DNA of 64,000 nt from Limnohabitans sp. 15K (GTDB lineage: Bacteria; Pseudomonadota; Gammaproteobacteria; Burkholderiales; Burkholderiaceae_C): assembly GCF_002778285.1 (NCBI RefSeq), contig NZ_NESM01000002.1, forward strand, positions 248,001-312,000, read 5' to 3'. A program made the position numbers and the translations under genes. Shown one piece after another: positions 32,695-41,457 of the stretch. The notes beneath the pieces are model-generated. The model ran no database searches. It was not told the origin of the DNA and worked only from the letters and a program-made list of their open reading frames with translations. Each line of letters opens with the position of its first letter. Positions within the stretch are counted from its first letter, which is position 1.

Positions 32695-33039
32695 TCAATC
32701 CAGACCCTCAGAGGCCAGCAGCGTGACCAGCACGTTTCGCTCTTCATCATTGAGAGCCGCGTGGATGTTGAAAATCCGCGATCGGTACAGAGCCCGGTAA
32801 CCAGCCACCTGACGCGTGTCAGCAAAGATGGCTTGATAGCGCACAACGATTTGGTGTGAGACCTCGCTTGCCATGCGCTGAGAACTTTCCAATTCCCGGC
32901 CACTCAAGGGTTGAATCTCAGCCCAAAAGGTGCCCAGGTCAGTCCATGTACGAACAGGCCCGCCGTAACTGTCTTGCGCCGTGCTTTGCCGCTGCAAGGT
33001 GATGCGCCGGTTTAACTGACCAGAGCGAACCGGATTCAT
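32695..33039 (-). CDS. Phage head closure protein
   Basis: The product has 114 residues. The start NPVRSGQLNRRITLQRQSTA with GGPVRTWTDLGTFWAEIQPLSGRE is characteristic of SPP1 gp16-like head-tail adaptors (head closure proteins), which plug the portal after packaging. Start and stop overlap with the upstream connector gene by four bases. Confidence 0.87.
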   Translation of the reverse strand: MNPVRSGQLNRRITLQRQSTAQDSYGGPVRTWTDLGTFWAEIQPLSGRELESSQRMASEVSHQIVVRYQAIFADTRQVAGYRALYRSRIFNIHAALNDEERNVLVTLLASEGLD

Positions 33040-33659
33040 ACCGTCACAACCTTGTACGGATCGAGCAGCCCATCAATGAAGGGCAATGATTCGATGCGTC
33101 CTCGCGAGAGCGCAGCCACCTCTTCGCGGTGCGCATACAGGCTGCCCACGCGCAGCTTGATCCAACTCTTGATGCCTTCTGGAACTTGCGAAGCAGTACC
33201 GTACCCGGCATCAAAGGTGACCGACACCGCACCGATCTGCGGCAAGCAAATCGGCCAGATCTGCCCGAACACCGGCGTGATTCGCGCGGGTTCACAGGCT
33301 GCATCGACCGTGTAGGTCAAAGCAGGCATGGTCTGATTCACAGACCCCATGTCCAGGTAATTGATCGACACCACCGACTGCACCGGAGCTTTGGCCAACA
33401 AAATCGCATGGCCTGGCAAGGTGAAAGTCTGCCCTGCAGGCACACCCATCAGCGACGGTCCGGGAAAGCAGTCGAGCACTTGCTTCCAGCGGGCAGTGGT
33501 GAGCTGCCTGCCGGTCAGTGTCTCGGCTGCTTGCCGAGCCGCAGTGATGAGTGAGGCGATCAGCATGTCATCCTCGTCAAAGTCCACCCGCAGATGCAGC
33601 TTGGCCTCAAGAAGCGACACCGGCTCCTCTGTGGGTGGCGTGACGAGTTGGATGGGCAT
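33036..33659 (-). CDS. Head-tail connector protein (gp6-like)
   Basis: The product has 207 residues. PVSLLEAKLHLRVDFDEDD followed by LIASLITAARQAAETLTGRQL is the classic start of HK97 gp6-like / phiE125 gp8-like connectors. The C-terminal VPEGIKSWIKLRVGSLYAHREEV helix also fits. It forms the adaptor ring below the portal. It is adjacent to an upstream small head gene and downstream head closure gene. Confidence 0.88.
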   Translation of the reverse strand: MPIQLVTPPTEEPVSLLEAKLHLRVDFDEDDMLIASLITAARQAAETLTGRQLTTARWKQVLDCFPGPSLMGVPAGQTFTLPGHAILLAKAPVQSVVSINYLDMGSVNQTMPALTYTVDAACEPARITPVFGQIWPICLPQIGAVSVTFDAGYGTASQVPEGIKSWIKLRVGSLYAHREEVAALSRGRIESLPFIDGLLDPYKVVTV

Positions 33660-34106
33660 TTAGATGACCTGCACCACAGCCGCTTGGTTCGAAGCATCCG
33701 CAGGCGCAAAGCGTGGATTGAGGCCAAGCACCTGAGCTGAGGTCTGGCTTGTTGCCACTCCCACCGTGACTGACAGGCGAACAAAGCCAAAGCCGTTCAC
33801 AGTGTCGAGTTCCTCGGGCTTGACGTTGATCAGCGCCTGCTTGTTGTCGCCGGTGGCTTTGACGATCTGTGTGATCGCTTTGCCGGTAATGTCCTTGGCA
33901 CTGGTGCCAGAGCTGTCCATGGCCTGCTGTAACTTCGCATCCACTGTGGCGCTGGTGCCCAGCACTCCGGTCTGGACCAGAGAGAGAAACCCGTGGTGGT
34001 TAGCCACAGAAATCCAGCCCGTAGTGAGTGTTCCCGCCGCTTGCACGGCAGGGTCGATGGTGGCGAGAACGGACAGCAGTTCGCTGCCTTTTGCATTGGG
34101 AAACAT
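33660..34106 (-). CDS. Hypothetical head-region phage protein
   Basis: The product has 148 residues and lies between the major capsid and connector genes. It is small, Ala/Thr/Val-rich and probably beta-rich, with no membrane segment (GLGTSATVDAKLQQAMDSSG-type segment about residues 48-68). The position is typical of capsid decoration or head-stabilising proteins, but the family is not identified. Its stop is immediately followed by the connector start. Confidence 0.68.
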   Translation of the reverse strand: MFPNAKGSELLSVLATIDPAVQAAGTLTTGWISVANHHGFLSLVQTGVLGTSATVDAKLQQAMDSSGTSAKDITGKAITQIVKATGDNKQALINVKPEELDTVNGFGFVRLSVTVGVATSQTSAQVLGLNPRFAPADASNQAAVVQVI

Positions 34107-34132
34107 AGTTTTCTCCTAAGGTTGGGGGCGGC

Positions 34133-35446
34133 TTAGCGCGCGCCCAGTTGGATGAAGGGCGACATCGTTGCGCTGCCTTTGGCAGGTGTGATGGGGCTGT
34201 TGAGCTTGGACTGGCCATCCATGCGAAAGGTCGTGCGAAACGCCGTCAGGTCCGCATCGAAGTACAGGTGCATCGATGTGGCGGTCTGCATGCCACCCGC
34301 CTTGGTGATGGTCTGGTAGTACTTGAGGTCCACCAGCAAGATGTCGCCTTGGGCCGAGAAGGTGTTGGCGTGTTGAGACACAAACACCGGGCGACCGAGC
34401 AAGGTGCCGTAGGGCGAGACCTGCAAGCCACCGACGGGCAGGCCCGTGGGGATGTAGATCGGGTAGTTGCCCAAAGTCAGCGTGAACAGCGCTGGCAACA
34501 CGTCGTTGTTGACGATCCAGACGGCATTGGCAAAGCTGCCTGAGGGCAAACGCGCAATCATCTTGGCCAGGTTCTGAGGCACCAGCGTTTGGGTTGCTTG
34601 ACCAGACTCCTTGGTCACGGTGACCGTTGCGCCAGAGCTGAGCGCTCCCACGGGCACACCGTTGCCAGCACCAAATAGGATGGACTCGTTGGTTTTCCAG
34701 CGAATGGACAAGGCAACCTTTTCGGGCAGATAGGTGGTCAGCGCATTGGCGTCGTCCAGAAGTTCGTCCGTGGTGGGGACCAGCGCCATCAGCTTTTTAA
34801 GGCGCAAGGTGGCCAGGCCCAGCACCGGCTTGGATGCAACAGCCGAGGCTGCTTCTCCCTGCCAGTAGGCGCGGATACCGTTGGTGCCCCAGGGCGTGGT
34901 CTCGTCCTTGGGGAACGCCATGCTGTTGCCGCTGATCTCGACGTTGTCGGTCATAGGCAGCAAGGAGTCCTCACCCAAAGAGAGCTTGAAGATTTGCTGA
35001 GAGAACTGAGGAGGCACCAAAAAGCCGCCGTCTTGACCCGAAGCCTCGTTGGCAAAGCTGCCAGGTGCTGCCGCACCACGACCACCGCCAATGAGCAAAC
35101 GATCATCGAGGGACTTGCCGGGTTTTTCTGCTTGGTAGACCGCCTGCATGAACTCGCCCGCTGTGCGAAAGCCGTGCATGGGATCGGCCTCGCGGTTGTC
35201 GGTGACTGTAATGAAAGCGCCAGAGGCTGCTGGAGCCTGGGCCATTTGCGCCTCTTCGGCGATCAGACTGGCTTCGCGATCAATGGCGTTGCTCGCGGCT
35301 TCAATTCGACTCTTGAGTGCGTCGAAGGCAGTCACCTCCTCATCGCTCAGGTCACGGTTATCCGCTGCGGCACGGTCGGTGAGCGCACGCGCTTCTTTGA
35401 CCAGGGTAGATTTGCGAGCCTGCAGCTCGCGCAATTGCTTACTCAT
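34133..35446 (-). CDS. Major capsid protein, HK97 fold
   Basis: The product has 437 residues. Residues 1-~100 are a coiled-coil delta (scaffold) domain, MSKQLRELQARKS onwards, normally removed by the prohead protease. The mature capsid part has typical HK97-type segments: NEASGQDGGFLVPPQFSQQI, NVEISGNSMAFPKDETTPWG, TTDELLDDANALTTYLPEKV and LLGRPVFVSQHA. It lies downstream of the protease and portal genes on the same strand. A terminator-like hairpin separates it from the protease gene. Confidence 0.92.
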   Translation of the reverse strand: MSKQLRELQARKSTLVKEARALTDRAAADNRDLSDEEVTAFDALKSRIEAASNAIDREASLIAEEAQMAQAPAASGAFITVTDNREADPMHGFRTAGEFMQAVYQAEKPGKSLDDRLLIGGGRGAAAPGSFANEASGQDGGFLVPPQFSQQIFKLSLGEDSLLPMTDNVEISGNSMAFPKDETTPWGTNGIRAYWQGEAASAVASKPVLGLATLRLKKLMALVPTTDELLDDANALTTYLPEKVALSIRWKTNESILFGAGNGVPVGALSSGATVTVTKESGQATQTLVPQNLAKMIARLPSGSFANAVWIVNNDVLPALFTLTLGNYPIYIPTGLPVGGLQVSPYGTLLGRPVFVSQHANTFSAQGDILLVDLKYYQTITKAGGMQTATSMHLYFDADLTAFRTTFRMDGQSKLNSPITPAKGSATMSPFIQLGAR

Positions 35447-35470
35447 TTGGGATTCTCCAAAATCAATGGA

Positions 35471-35508
35471 CGTAAAAAAACCACCGGGTCTGAATTGACG
35501 AGGTGGTT
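35471..35508 (-). terminator. Terminator-like hairpin between the prohead protease and capsid genes
   Basis: On the minus strand AACCACC, a 16-base loop and GGTGGTT are followed by a run of T residues (TTTTTTTAC counting the stem end). It lies inside the head operon, 25 to 60 bases before the capsid ATG. It could attenuate transcription, stabilise capsid mRNA 5' ends after processing, or terminate upstream transcripts if the capsid gene has its own promoter in 35509-35579. Confidence 0.6.
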
Positions 35509-35579
35509 ACTTGGGGTGCGGCCAACGGGCCGCTTCACTTTGCTGACAGCCCTCTACGGAGTGCTGCCCGAAAAAAAAT

Positions 35580-36506
35580 TCACATCAAGGCCAGCGAATT
35601 TCTCGCCTGGTTGAGCCGTGATGCATTGGGTTTAATTTGTGCGCGCGCATCGCGACGCATCTTTTTGACGACATCTTCAAATGTGGCAATGCCGTCGACC
35701 ATGCTGCTTGCAAGAGCTGCCTCAGCTCCAAGAACCCGGCCCTGTCCCATGCCGTCTCGCACCTGGGAGATGGGCACACCGCGCCCTTTGGCCACGGCCT
35801 TGGTGAACGCCGCGTAGTAGTCATCGACGCGGGACTGCATAAAGCCCTGAGCTTCTTCATCGAGCGGTGCATACGGATTGCCCTCAACCTTGAACTTGCC
35901 TGCCGAGATAAGCGTGGTTTTGACTCCGGCCTCATCCATGGCTTTGCTGTAGTCCTGGTGCGCTTGCCACACACCGATGGAACCTACTTCGCCGCCAGGG
36001 GTGACGTAAAACTCGGAAGCTGAACAACCAATCCAGTAAGCCGCCGATGCAGCCAAGCTGTTGGCGATGGCCACGACAGGCTTTTGGGCGCGGGCACTGA
36101 CGATTTCATCGGCCAGTTCAGCAACTCCGTAAACGCTGCCGCCAGGGCTGTCGATGTCGATCAGGATTTGAGTGACGGTTTCGTCCTGGAGTGCAGCCCG
36201 GAGCATGTTTGAAAACTGCTGAGTACTGGCAGTACCAGGGCCAGAAACATCGTCCACCATGTTGCCTCGTTGCGTGACAACCCCGTACAACGGCAGCACA
36301 GCAATCCCGCCGCCAGATTTGGACACGCTTGCTTGGCGACGCGCATCGCGTGCACTTCGGTCGGCTGCAATGCTGTGCATCACTTCATCGCTGGCGCGGG
36401 CATCTCCTGACCAACGGGCAATAACCGCAGTGACTGCACTGAGACGCTCGGGCATCAATGCCCAGGGGGTTGCCAAATATTCAGCAACCAGTAATTGGTG
36501 GTTCAT
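35580..36506 (-). CDS. Prohead protease, S49 (SppA/ClpP-like) family
   Basis: The product has 308 residues. The ClpP/SppA-fold motifs IDIDSPGGSVYGVAELADEI and the nucleophile region IANSLAASAAYWIGCSA are present, as is GGEVGSIGVWQAHQDYSKAM. Its catalytic serine is expected in the ANSLAASAAYW segment. Phage S49 proteases process the capsid delta domain and scaffold. The start overlaps the stop of the portal gene by ATGA. It is upstream of the capsid gene, the normal order in HK97-like heads. Confidence 0.88.
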   Translation of the reverse strand: MNHQLLVAEYLATPWALMPERLSAVTAVIARWSGDARASDEVMHSIAADRSARDARRQASVSKSGGGIAVLPLYGVVTQRGNMVDDVSGPGTASTQQFSNMLRAALQDETVTQILIDIDSPGGSVYGVAELADEIVSARAQKPVVAIANSLAASAAYWIGCSASEFYVTPGGEVGSIGVWQAHQDYSKAMDEAGVKTTLISAGKFKVEGNPYAPLDEEAQGFMQSRVDDYYAAFTKAVAKGRGVPISQVRDGMGQGRVLGAEAALASSMVDGIATFEDVVKKMRRDARAQIKPNASRLNQARNSLALM

Positions 36507-37987
36507 TGTTTCATTCCCAGTGATTTAAGTGATTGGCAAAGCTGCGCCTCTTCAACTGATGTGCTCGTCTTCGCCCAGGCGTTGACTTGCTCCAATGGCA
36601 CTGCCAGGGATTGCGCAATCAAAGTCAGTTCTTTCTCTTCAACCCGACCGGCCCGCGCGATGCGCCTGGCCCAGCGCTCAGCGCTCGAATCGATCAGGGC
36701 ACGCAAGCGAGCAACTGCTTCGACCGAGGGCTCTGTTGCTTCTTGCGACGGATACTCGGTTTGTTCGGTATCAAGTTCCACATCCTCTGCGTTACTTTCC
36801 TCGACCATATTGAGCGGACGTAGTGGTTCGTCCAGGCCCTCAAGCGGGTTGAGGTTCTCCGCAATGCGTGCTTCGTTGCGGGTGAGCCACCCGTTCTGAA
36901 TGCCACTTTGGTAATACGACGCCCGGCTGGCGGCATCGCCGCGCATCAGGTTGGCGAAATCAAACTCAACCTCGATGTCGTCACCTTCAAGCAGCAGCTC
37001 GGACTCGATGCTGGCTTCCCAGCGCTCGGCCCACGGCGTCATGGTGTGCATGACGAACTCCAGACTTTGCTGCTCGATGTTGGAAAACGTTGCTCGGTCC
37101 AGGTCGCCAATCATGTGCGGAGGCACACGAAAGAGTCTGGCCACATCCGTGATCTGAAACTTGCGCAGTTCCAGGAACTGGGCGTCTTTGTTGGTGACGC
37201 CCACTTCGTGAAACTTCATGCCGTTTTCCAGCACCAGGACCTTGCCCCGGTTGGCACCGGACTGCGCCTGTTGGTAGGACTCGCGAAACACCTTCTTGGC
37301 CTCGGAGTCCTTGAAGGAGCCGGGGAACTCAATCCAACCGCCGGTAGGCTTGGCATCATTGGCAAAGAAGCGCGCGCCGTAGTCTTGGGCTGCCAGTGCC
37401 ATTCCAAGGTTTTCTCGGGCAAGCTCAATCGGGCTCATGCCCATCAAGCCATCTGAGGACAGACCACGTAAGTGCCAGACCTCGCCACGCGGCAGGATTG
37501 ACTCCGTGCCAAAGCGGTCTGTAAACCGGTATCGGTATTCACCTGATGGCAGCAACTCAAGCCGAATACGGTCCGGATGCAGTGGCATCAACTCCACCAC
37601 CTCCCCTTTGGCGTTCGTGATGATCTGGTTGTAGGCGTTGCCACGCAGCGCCAGATGACCTTGCAGCATCTCGCGCCACTCAAACGGGTTCTGAAAACGG
37701 TTGGGTCGCTTGGCAAGCAAACGGTAGAGCCAGTGGTCGGTCACCTTGTCTTTGCCACCATCGGCGCGCCGTTGGTAGATGACCAGTGGCAGTGAGGCCA
37801 TGGACTCCGACAAAACTCGAACGCAGGCATAGACCGCCGCAAGGCGAAGCGCGCTGTCGGGTGAGACGCGCATCCCGCTGCCAGTGCGAGCGGAGACCGG
37901 TTCAAAAAAGAAGTCTCCCCACGGCGAGCGATCTCCACCGGAAGCGTTGGGACCACGGAAGCGATCAAAGAAGCTTAAAAATCCCAT
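36503..37987 (-). CDS. Portal protein, HK97 family
   Basis: The product has 494 residues. Portal signatures include LAAVYACVRVLSESMASLPL, the RPNRFQNPFEWREMLQGHLALRGNAY segment (positions about 95-120) and IGDLDRATFSNIEQQSLEFV. A dodecamer at one capsid vertex forms the DNA channel and the terminase docking site. It lies five bases after the terminase large subunit. Confidence 0.92.
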   Translation of the reverse strand: MGFLSFFDRFRGPNASGGDRSPWGDFFFEPVSARTGSGMRVSPDSALRLAAVYACVRVLSESMASLPLVIYQRRADGGKDKVTDHWLYRLLAKRPNRFQNPFEWREMLQGHLALRGNAYNQIITNAKGEVVELMPLHPDRIRLELLPSGEYRYRFTDRFGTESILPRGEVWHLRGLSSDGLMGMSPIELARENLGMALAAQDYGARFFANDAKPTGGWIEFPGSFKDSEAKKVFRESYQQAQSGANRGKVLVLENGMKFHEVGVTNKDAQFLELRKFQITDVARLFRVPPHMIGDLDRATFSNIEQQSLEFVMHTMTPWAERWEASIESELLLEGDDIEVEFDFANLMRGDAASRASYYQSGIQNGWLTRNEARIAENLNPLEGLDEPLRPLNMVEESNAEDVELDTEQTEYPSQEATEPSVEAVARLRALIDSSAERWARRIARAGRVEEKELTLIAQSLAVPLEQVNAWAKTSTSVEEAQLCQSLKSLGMKQ

Positions 37988-37991
37988 CAGT

Positions 37992-39704
37992 TCAGAGCAA
38001 CACCAATTCGTAGTCGGATCCCAGCACCACCGAGTCCCCCGGTTTGATCGCGCGCGACAGCGCCATGATCAGTGCAACGATTCCGTCGATCTTGTTTTCT
38101 GCTCGCTCCTTACGCGGGTAAATGTTGTCTTTGGCATCAAGGTGGGCCACCACGTTGCTGACCATCCAACCGAGTACTGGGTCACCGTCATGAACCAATT
38201 TCTTTTGAAGCACCAGGGCTTCAAGCGTCTTCATCGGCTCTGAGAAATTCAGCACCGTGGGACGCACTTCAATCATGGGCAGGCCCTCACTCATCATTCG
38301 GGTCGAGAGTTGCGTCGCCTGAAACGGATCAAACGCGACTGCCTGAACAGCAAAGCGAGAGGACAGATCGTTCAGATCCGCTTCGATCCAACTGAAATCA
38401 ATCACATTGCCCGGCGTCACGGTGAGGCGTCCGGTATGCATCCATCCCGGGTACTGACTGTTGCCGTTGGCATTGACCGTGTCCTCTGGCAGGTAGTACT
38501 TGCCGAAGACTACGAATGCGTCAGCAATCTCGGGATGGGCAAACACAATCACCAATGCCGCAATGTCTGTCTTGCTGGCCAAGTCCAGGCCCACCCAGCA
38601 GGGCTGGCCAACAAAGGACTCGATGTCTAGGTCCTGATCAGCACAGGCGTCCCAGGAGCGCATGTCCATCCATGCGGTGTCGGCATTGACCCACTCGTTC
38701 AAGTGTTTGGTCTTGAAGTTGTTCATCGCACTGGGCAACTGCATGGCCTTGGCCTGCAGCGGTCCCAGGATTTCCGGGCGCACAGAGATACCCCAGTTGG
38801 GGTTGGCCTTCATCAGCGAGTCTTCGCTGGTCCAGTCGTCCCCGTCATCCAGCCCGTAGACGATGCCAAACTGGCTGTCATCCTCGAACACGCCATCGAG
38901 CAGTCGGGTTACAAAGGTGCGTACCTCGTAGCAAATGCCTGCGCGATTGCTGCCAGCGGTGGTGATCACCCACAGAAGTGAGTTGTCTCGCTTGCCGGTA
39001 CCGGTCTCCACAACGTCGTAGACGGTGCGAGTCTTATGGGCGTGCAGTTCATCAATGCAGCCGAAGTGAATGTTCAGGCCGTCGAGCGTAGATCCCTCTG
39101 CCGAGAGCGCTTCAAACTTTGAGCCGGTATGCAGCACGTTCATGTTGTGCGCACCAACGTTGACAGAGAACCGGCTGCGAAAGCCCTGTGACCTGCGAGC
39201 CATGGTCTGCGCATCACCAAACACAATGCGCGCCTGGTCGCGGGTGGTGGCCAGAGAGTAAACCTCTGCACCACCTTCACCATCGGCGGCCAGCATGTAC
39301 AGCGCAAGCGCAGACGACAGGGTCGACTTAGCGTTGCCACGTGGCACCTCAATGTACGAGCGCCGAAAGCGGCGATTACCGTCAGGCTTGACCCATCCAA
39401 ATACGGTGGTCAGGATGAACACCTGCCAAGGCTCCAACTTGATCGTCTCGCCTGCCAGCGGCCCCTTGACGTGGGGCAGGCGTTCAATGAACGCGCACAG
39501 GTTGTCAGCGGGATGGAATTCCCGCCCGTCCTTGTCGGTGAGCTTTGGGTTGAACTGGTAGGGACTTGCCTTGCCCTTGAACTTTGCCAGATCGTTCAAC
39601 TGCCGTTGGCATGCCCGCTGGACCCATTTGCAGGTCAGGATGTCACCGGCAACGACTGCCTGCGCATACTTGCGGGCAACGGCGGCGTAGTTATCTGCTG
39701 CCAA
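37992..39704 (-). CDS. Terminase large subunit
   Basis: The product has 570 residues from an apparent TTG start. The N-terminal ATPase has a Walker A-like motif in VPRGNAKSTLSSALALYM and the Walker B/DE pattern near FGCIDELHAHKTRTVYD. The C-terminal nuclease has an acidic start at CWVGLDLASKTDIAALV and a later FDPFQATQLSTRMM. It packages DNA and cuts concatemers together with the small subunit encoded just upstream. The TTG start is inferred because no ATG lies near the conserved beginning. Confidence 0.92.
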   Translation of the reverse strand: MAADNYAAVARKYAQAVVAGDILTCKWVQRACQRQLNDLAKFKGKASPYQFNPKLTDKDGREFHPADNLCAFIERLPHVKGPLAGETIKLEPWQVFILTTVFGWVKPDGNRRFRRSYIEVPRGNAKSTLSSALALYMLAADGEGGAEVYSLATTRDQARIVFGDAQTMARRSQGFRSRFSVNVGAHNMNVLHTGSKFEALSAEGSTLDGLNIHFGCIDELHAHKTRTVYDVVETGTGKRDNSLLWVITTAGSNRAGICYEVRTFVTRLLDGVFEDDSQFGIVYGLDDGDDWTSEDSLMKANPNWGISVRPEILGPLQAKAMQLPSAMNNFKTKHLNEWVNADTAWMDMRSWDACADQDLDIESFVGQPCWVGLDLASKTDIAALVIVFAHPEIADAFVVFGKYYLPEDTVNANGNSQYPGWMHTGRLTVTPGNVIDFSWIEADLNDLSSRFAVQAVAFDPFQATQLSTRMMSEGLPMIEVRPTVLNFSEPMKTLEALVLQKKLVHDGDPVLGWMVSNVVAHLDAKDNIYPRKERAENKIDGIVALIMALSRAIKPGDSVVLGSDYELVLL

Positions 39705-39713
39705 AGTTCAGTC

Positions 39714-40172
39714 TCAGCCTGCTATGTCCGCCCAAGGATCGAGATCGATCTGGGTATCTGTGGGCTGTGTGATACGCGATCGAGAGGCTGGCGTAAATCC
39801 CATCTCCACCGCTGCCTTGGTCATGATCTGGGCCTGCTTGTTGGCGATGGCCAGGTACGGCGACTGCATCGGCACACCGGTGTTCGGCGCTTTGATCAGC
39901 AGACCCGTCTTGGTGATTCCGATCTGGGCCTTGCGGTACAGGTCAGCGGCGCAGGACCAAACCTCCAGCACCGACATATCGAGTTTGCGCAGCAAATGCT
40001 CGGGCGCGCTGTCAATGGCATAGCGCCAGGCCTGCTTGGCACCGTCCGACATGTACTCGGGCGGCGCAACCAGATCCCCTTGGGGCTGCGGCTCATGCGG
40101 GTTGGTCCTGCACTTTTGCAGGGTTCCCCTGAGCTTTTTAATCTCTGTGGGCAGTGGCTTTCTTCCGGCCAT
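39714..40172 (-). CDS. Terminase small subunit, P27 family
   Basis: The product has 152 residues. The beginning AGRKPLPTEIKKLRGTLQKCR and the central LRKLDMSVLEVWSCAADLYRKA identify the P27-like small terminase family. It recognises the packaging site and hands DNA to the large subunit. An ATG at 40172 is used; one codon upstream is a TTG. GCGTTCTGG-rich DNA upstream includes palindromic G/C runs that may mark the packaging site. Confidence 0.87.
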   Translation of the reverse strand: MAGRKPLPTEIKKLRGTLQKCRTNPHEPQPQGDLVAPPEYMSDGAKQAWRYAIDSAPEHLLRKLDMSVLEVWSCAADLYRKAQIGITKTGLLIKAPNTGVPMQSPYLAIANKQAQIMTKAAVEMGFTPASRSRITQPTDTQIDLDPWADIAG

Positions 40173-40175
40173 CAA

Positions 40176-40286
40176 TATTCCGTTCTGGGGTAACCCCCCT
40201 AGGTTTCAATTTGCACGCGCAAAAATCTTGGCAGGCGCACGCATCTTTGGCCGCCGTCTGTAGAGATTCAGACCCCCTAGGGGGGG
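40176..40286. other. Candidate cos/packaging region between terminase and HNH genes
   Basis: This non-coding gap between the terminase small subunit and the HNH gene contains two C/G tracts around the same core. These are CCCCCCTAGG at about 40195 and a palindromic GACCCCCTAGGGGGGGTC-like tract at about 40270-40287. Phages with adjacent HNH and terminase genes generally cut cos sites in this area. Assignment as cos is from position and symmetry only. Confidence 0.4.
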
Positions 40287-40652
40287 TCAGCTGCGCCGTG
40301 CGGTCTCTCGCGCCGTCTTTCGGTTGTGACATGAGACGCAAAGGCCTTGCAGGTTCAGCCAATCAAAGCGCTCTCCGCCGTCCTTAAGCGGCCTGATGTG
40401 GTCAGCAACCTTGGCAGCCACCACCAGTCCAGTCGCCTTGCAAGCCACACACAACGGGTGTTCTCGCAGGAAGGCGGCACGGACCTCACGCCAGCGCACT
40501 GACTGGTAGAAGCCCACCTCCGCATCAAAGCCACGCCTGGCACGCCCGTAGTCCCGGTGCACTTGGGTACGGTGTTGATCGCAGTAGCCCGGTTTGTCCA
40601 GCACCAACCCACAGGCGGGATGTCGGCAGGGTGTTGGAGCACTGCGGGGCAT
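40287..40652 (-). CDS. HNH endonuclease
   Basis: The product has 121 residues. The zinc and HNH motif is seen in REHPLCVACKATG, VADHIRPLKDGG (catalytic H in DHI) and LQGLCVSCHNRKT. HNH proteins beside terminase genes in cos-type siphoviruses assist in cos cleavage and head morphogenesis. An N-terminal CRHPACG...YCDQH pair suggests a second zinc site. It is the rightmost gene of the packaging module on the minus strand. Confidence 0.9.
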   Translation of the reverse strand: MPRSAPTPCRHPACGLVLDKPGYCDQHRTQVHRDYGRARRGFDAEVGFYQSVRWREVRAAFLREHPLCVACKATGLVVAAKVADHIRPLKDGGERFDWLNLQGLCVSCHNRKTARETARRS

Positions 40653-40780
40653 GGCGGCTTGTTATTGGCTTATTGCCAACTCTTTCAAAAAACTAATCGC
40701 AAATGATGCAGATAAAGCTTGGATTCACTGGGAATCAGAGCGTTCATAGGAACGTCATCAACAAACGAAGGAGCCAAGTG

Positions 40781-40969
40781 ATGGACACCCAAAAACTGGA
40801 GCAACTACTCAACCAAATCGCCGCAGAACATCTGCACATCGACACGCTGGCAACACGCAACAGCGACCGCCTGGACTTTCATGAAGTCAGCGTCTGGGGC
40901 CTCAAAGAAGCCCTGCAAGCCGCATTCACGGCTGGCCAGCAATCCAAACAAACAACCCAACCAAACTGA
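40781..40969 (+). CDS. Small DUF6900-like protein
   Basis: The product has 62 residues from the ATG at 40781, with AGGAG eight bases before it. An earlier in-frame ATG is unlikely because it has no ribosome site. The sequence IAAEHLHIDTLATRNSDRLDFHEV and WGLKEALQAAF is a compact conserved unit that I associate with DUF6900. It starts a two-gene plus-strand operon inside an otherwise minus-strand phage region. The function is unknown. Relatives are often linked to phages and to recombinase cassettes. Confidence 0.7.
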   Translation: MDTQKLEQLLNQIAAEHLHIDTLATRNSDRLDFHEVSVWGLKEALQAAFTAGQQSKQTTQPN

Positions 40970-40983
40970 TACCAGAGGTCAAC

Positions 40984-41457
40984 ATGAAACTCACACCCAG
41001 CCAAACCTTGCTTCTCAACGCTGCAGCCAGCCATCCTCAGCATGTGCTGACCGACTTCCCGTCCAACCTCAAAGGTGGTGCATTGATCAAGGTACTAACT
41101 AGCCTTGGCAATGAAGGCCTGATCAGACCCCACAGCAAAGGACCAGAGGGCTCTACCCGTTTTGCCATCACCGTTGCAGGCATGAAGGCCATTGGTATTG
41201 AGCCACCGGCCAAACCCAAACGCGAAGGCAGCAAACAGTCGGTACTCATCGATCTGATGAAACGCCCCGAAGGTGCAACCCTCCCTCAAATGGTGGAGGC
41301 CACAGGATGGCAAGCGCACACGGTGCGCGGATGCATGGCCGGGACTTTGAAAAAGAAACTGGGCCTGACCATCGACTCCGTCAAGGAAAGCGGTGGTGAG
41401 CGGGTCTACAGGGTCTCACCCTCCAGCTCGCTCCCCACAGCATCCAAAACAGACTGA
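40984..41457 (+). CDS. DUF3489 protein
   Basis: The product has 157 residues. The C-terminal half (SKQSVLIDLMKRPEGATLPQ, VEATGWQAHTVRGCMAGTLKKK, ERVYRV) is the typical DUF3489 winged-helix-like domain. The N-terminal half is a second small helical domain (TPSQTLLLNAAASHPQ). It lies 14 bases behind the DUF6900-like gene. Its last ~50 bases overlap the 3' end of the methyltransferase gene on the other strand. DUF3489 genes often travel with DUF2924 and serine recombinases, as here. It is probably DNA-binding. Confidence 0.8.
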   Translation: MKLTPSQTLLLNAAASHPQHVLTDFPSNLKGGALIKVLTSLGNEGLIRPHSKGPEGSTRFAITVAGMKAIGIEPPAKPKREGSKQSVLIDLMKRPEGATLPQMVEATGWQAHTVRGCMAGTLKKKLGLTIDSVKESGGERVYRVSPSSSLPTASKTD

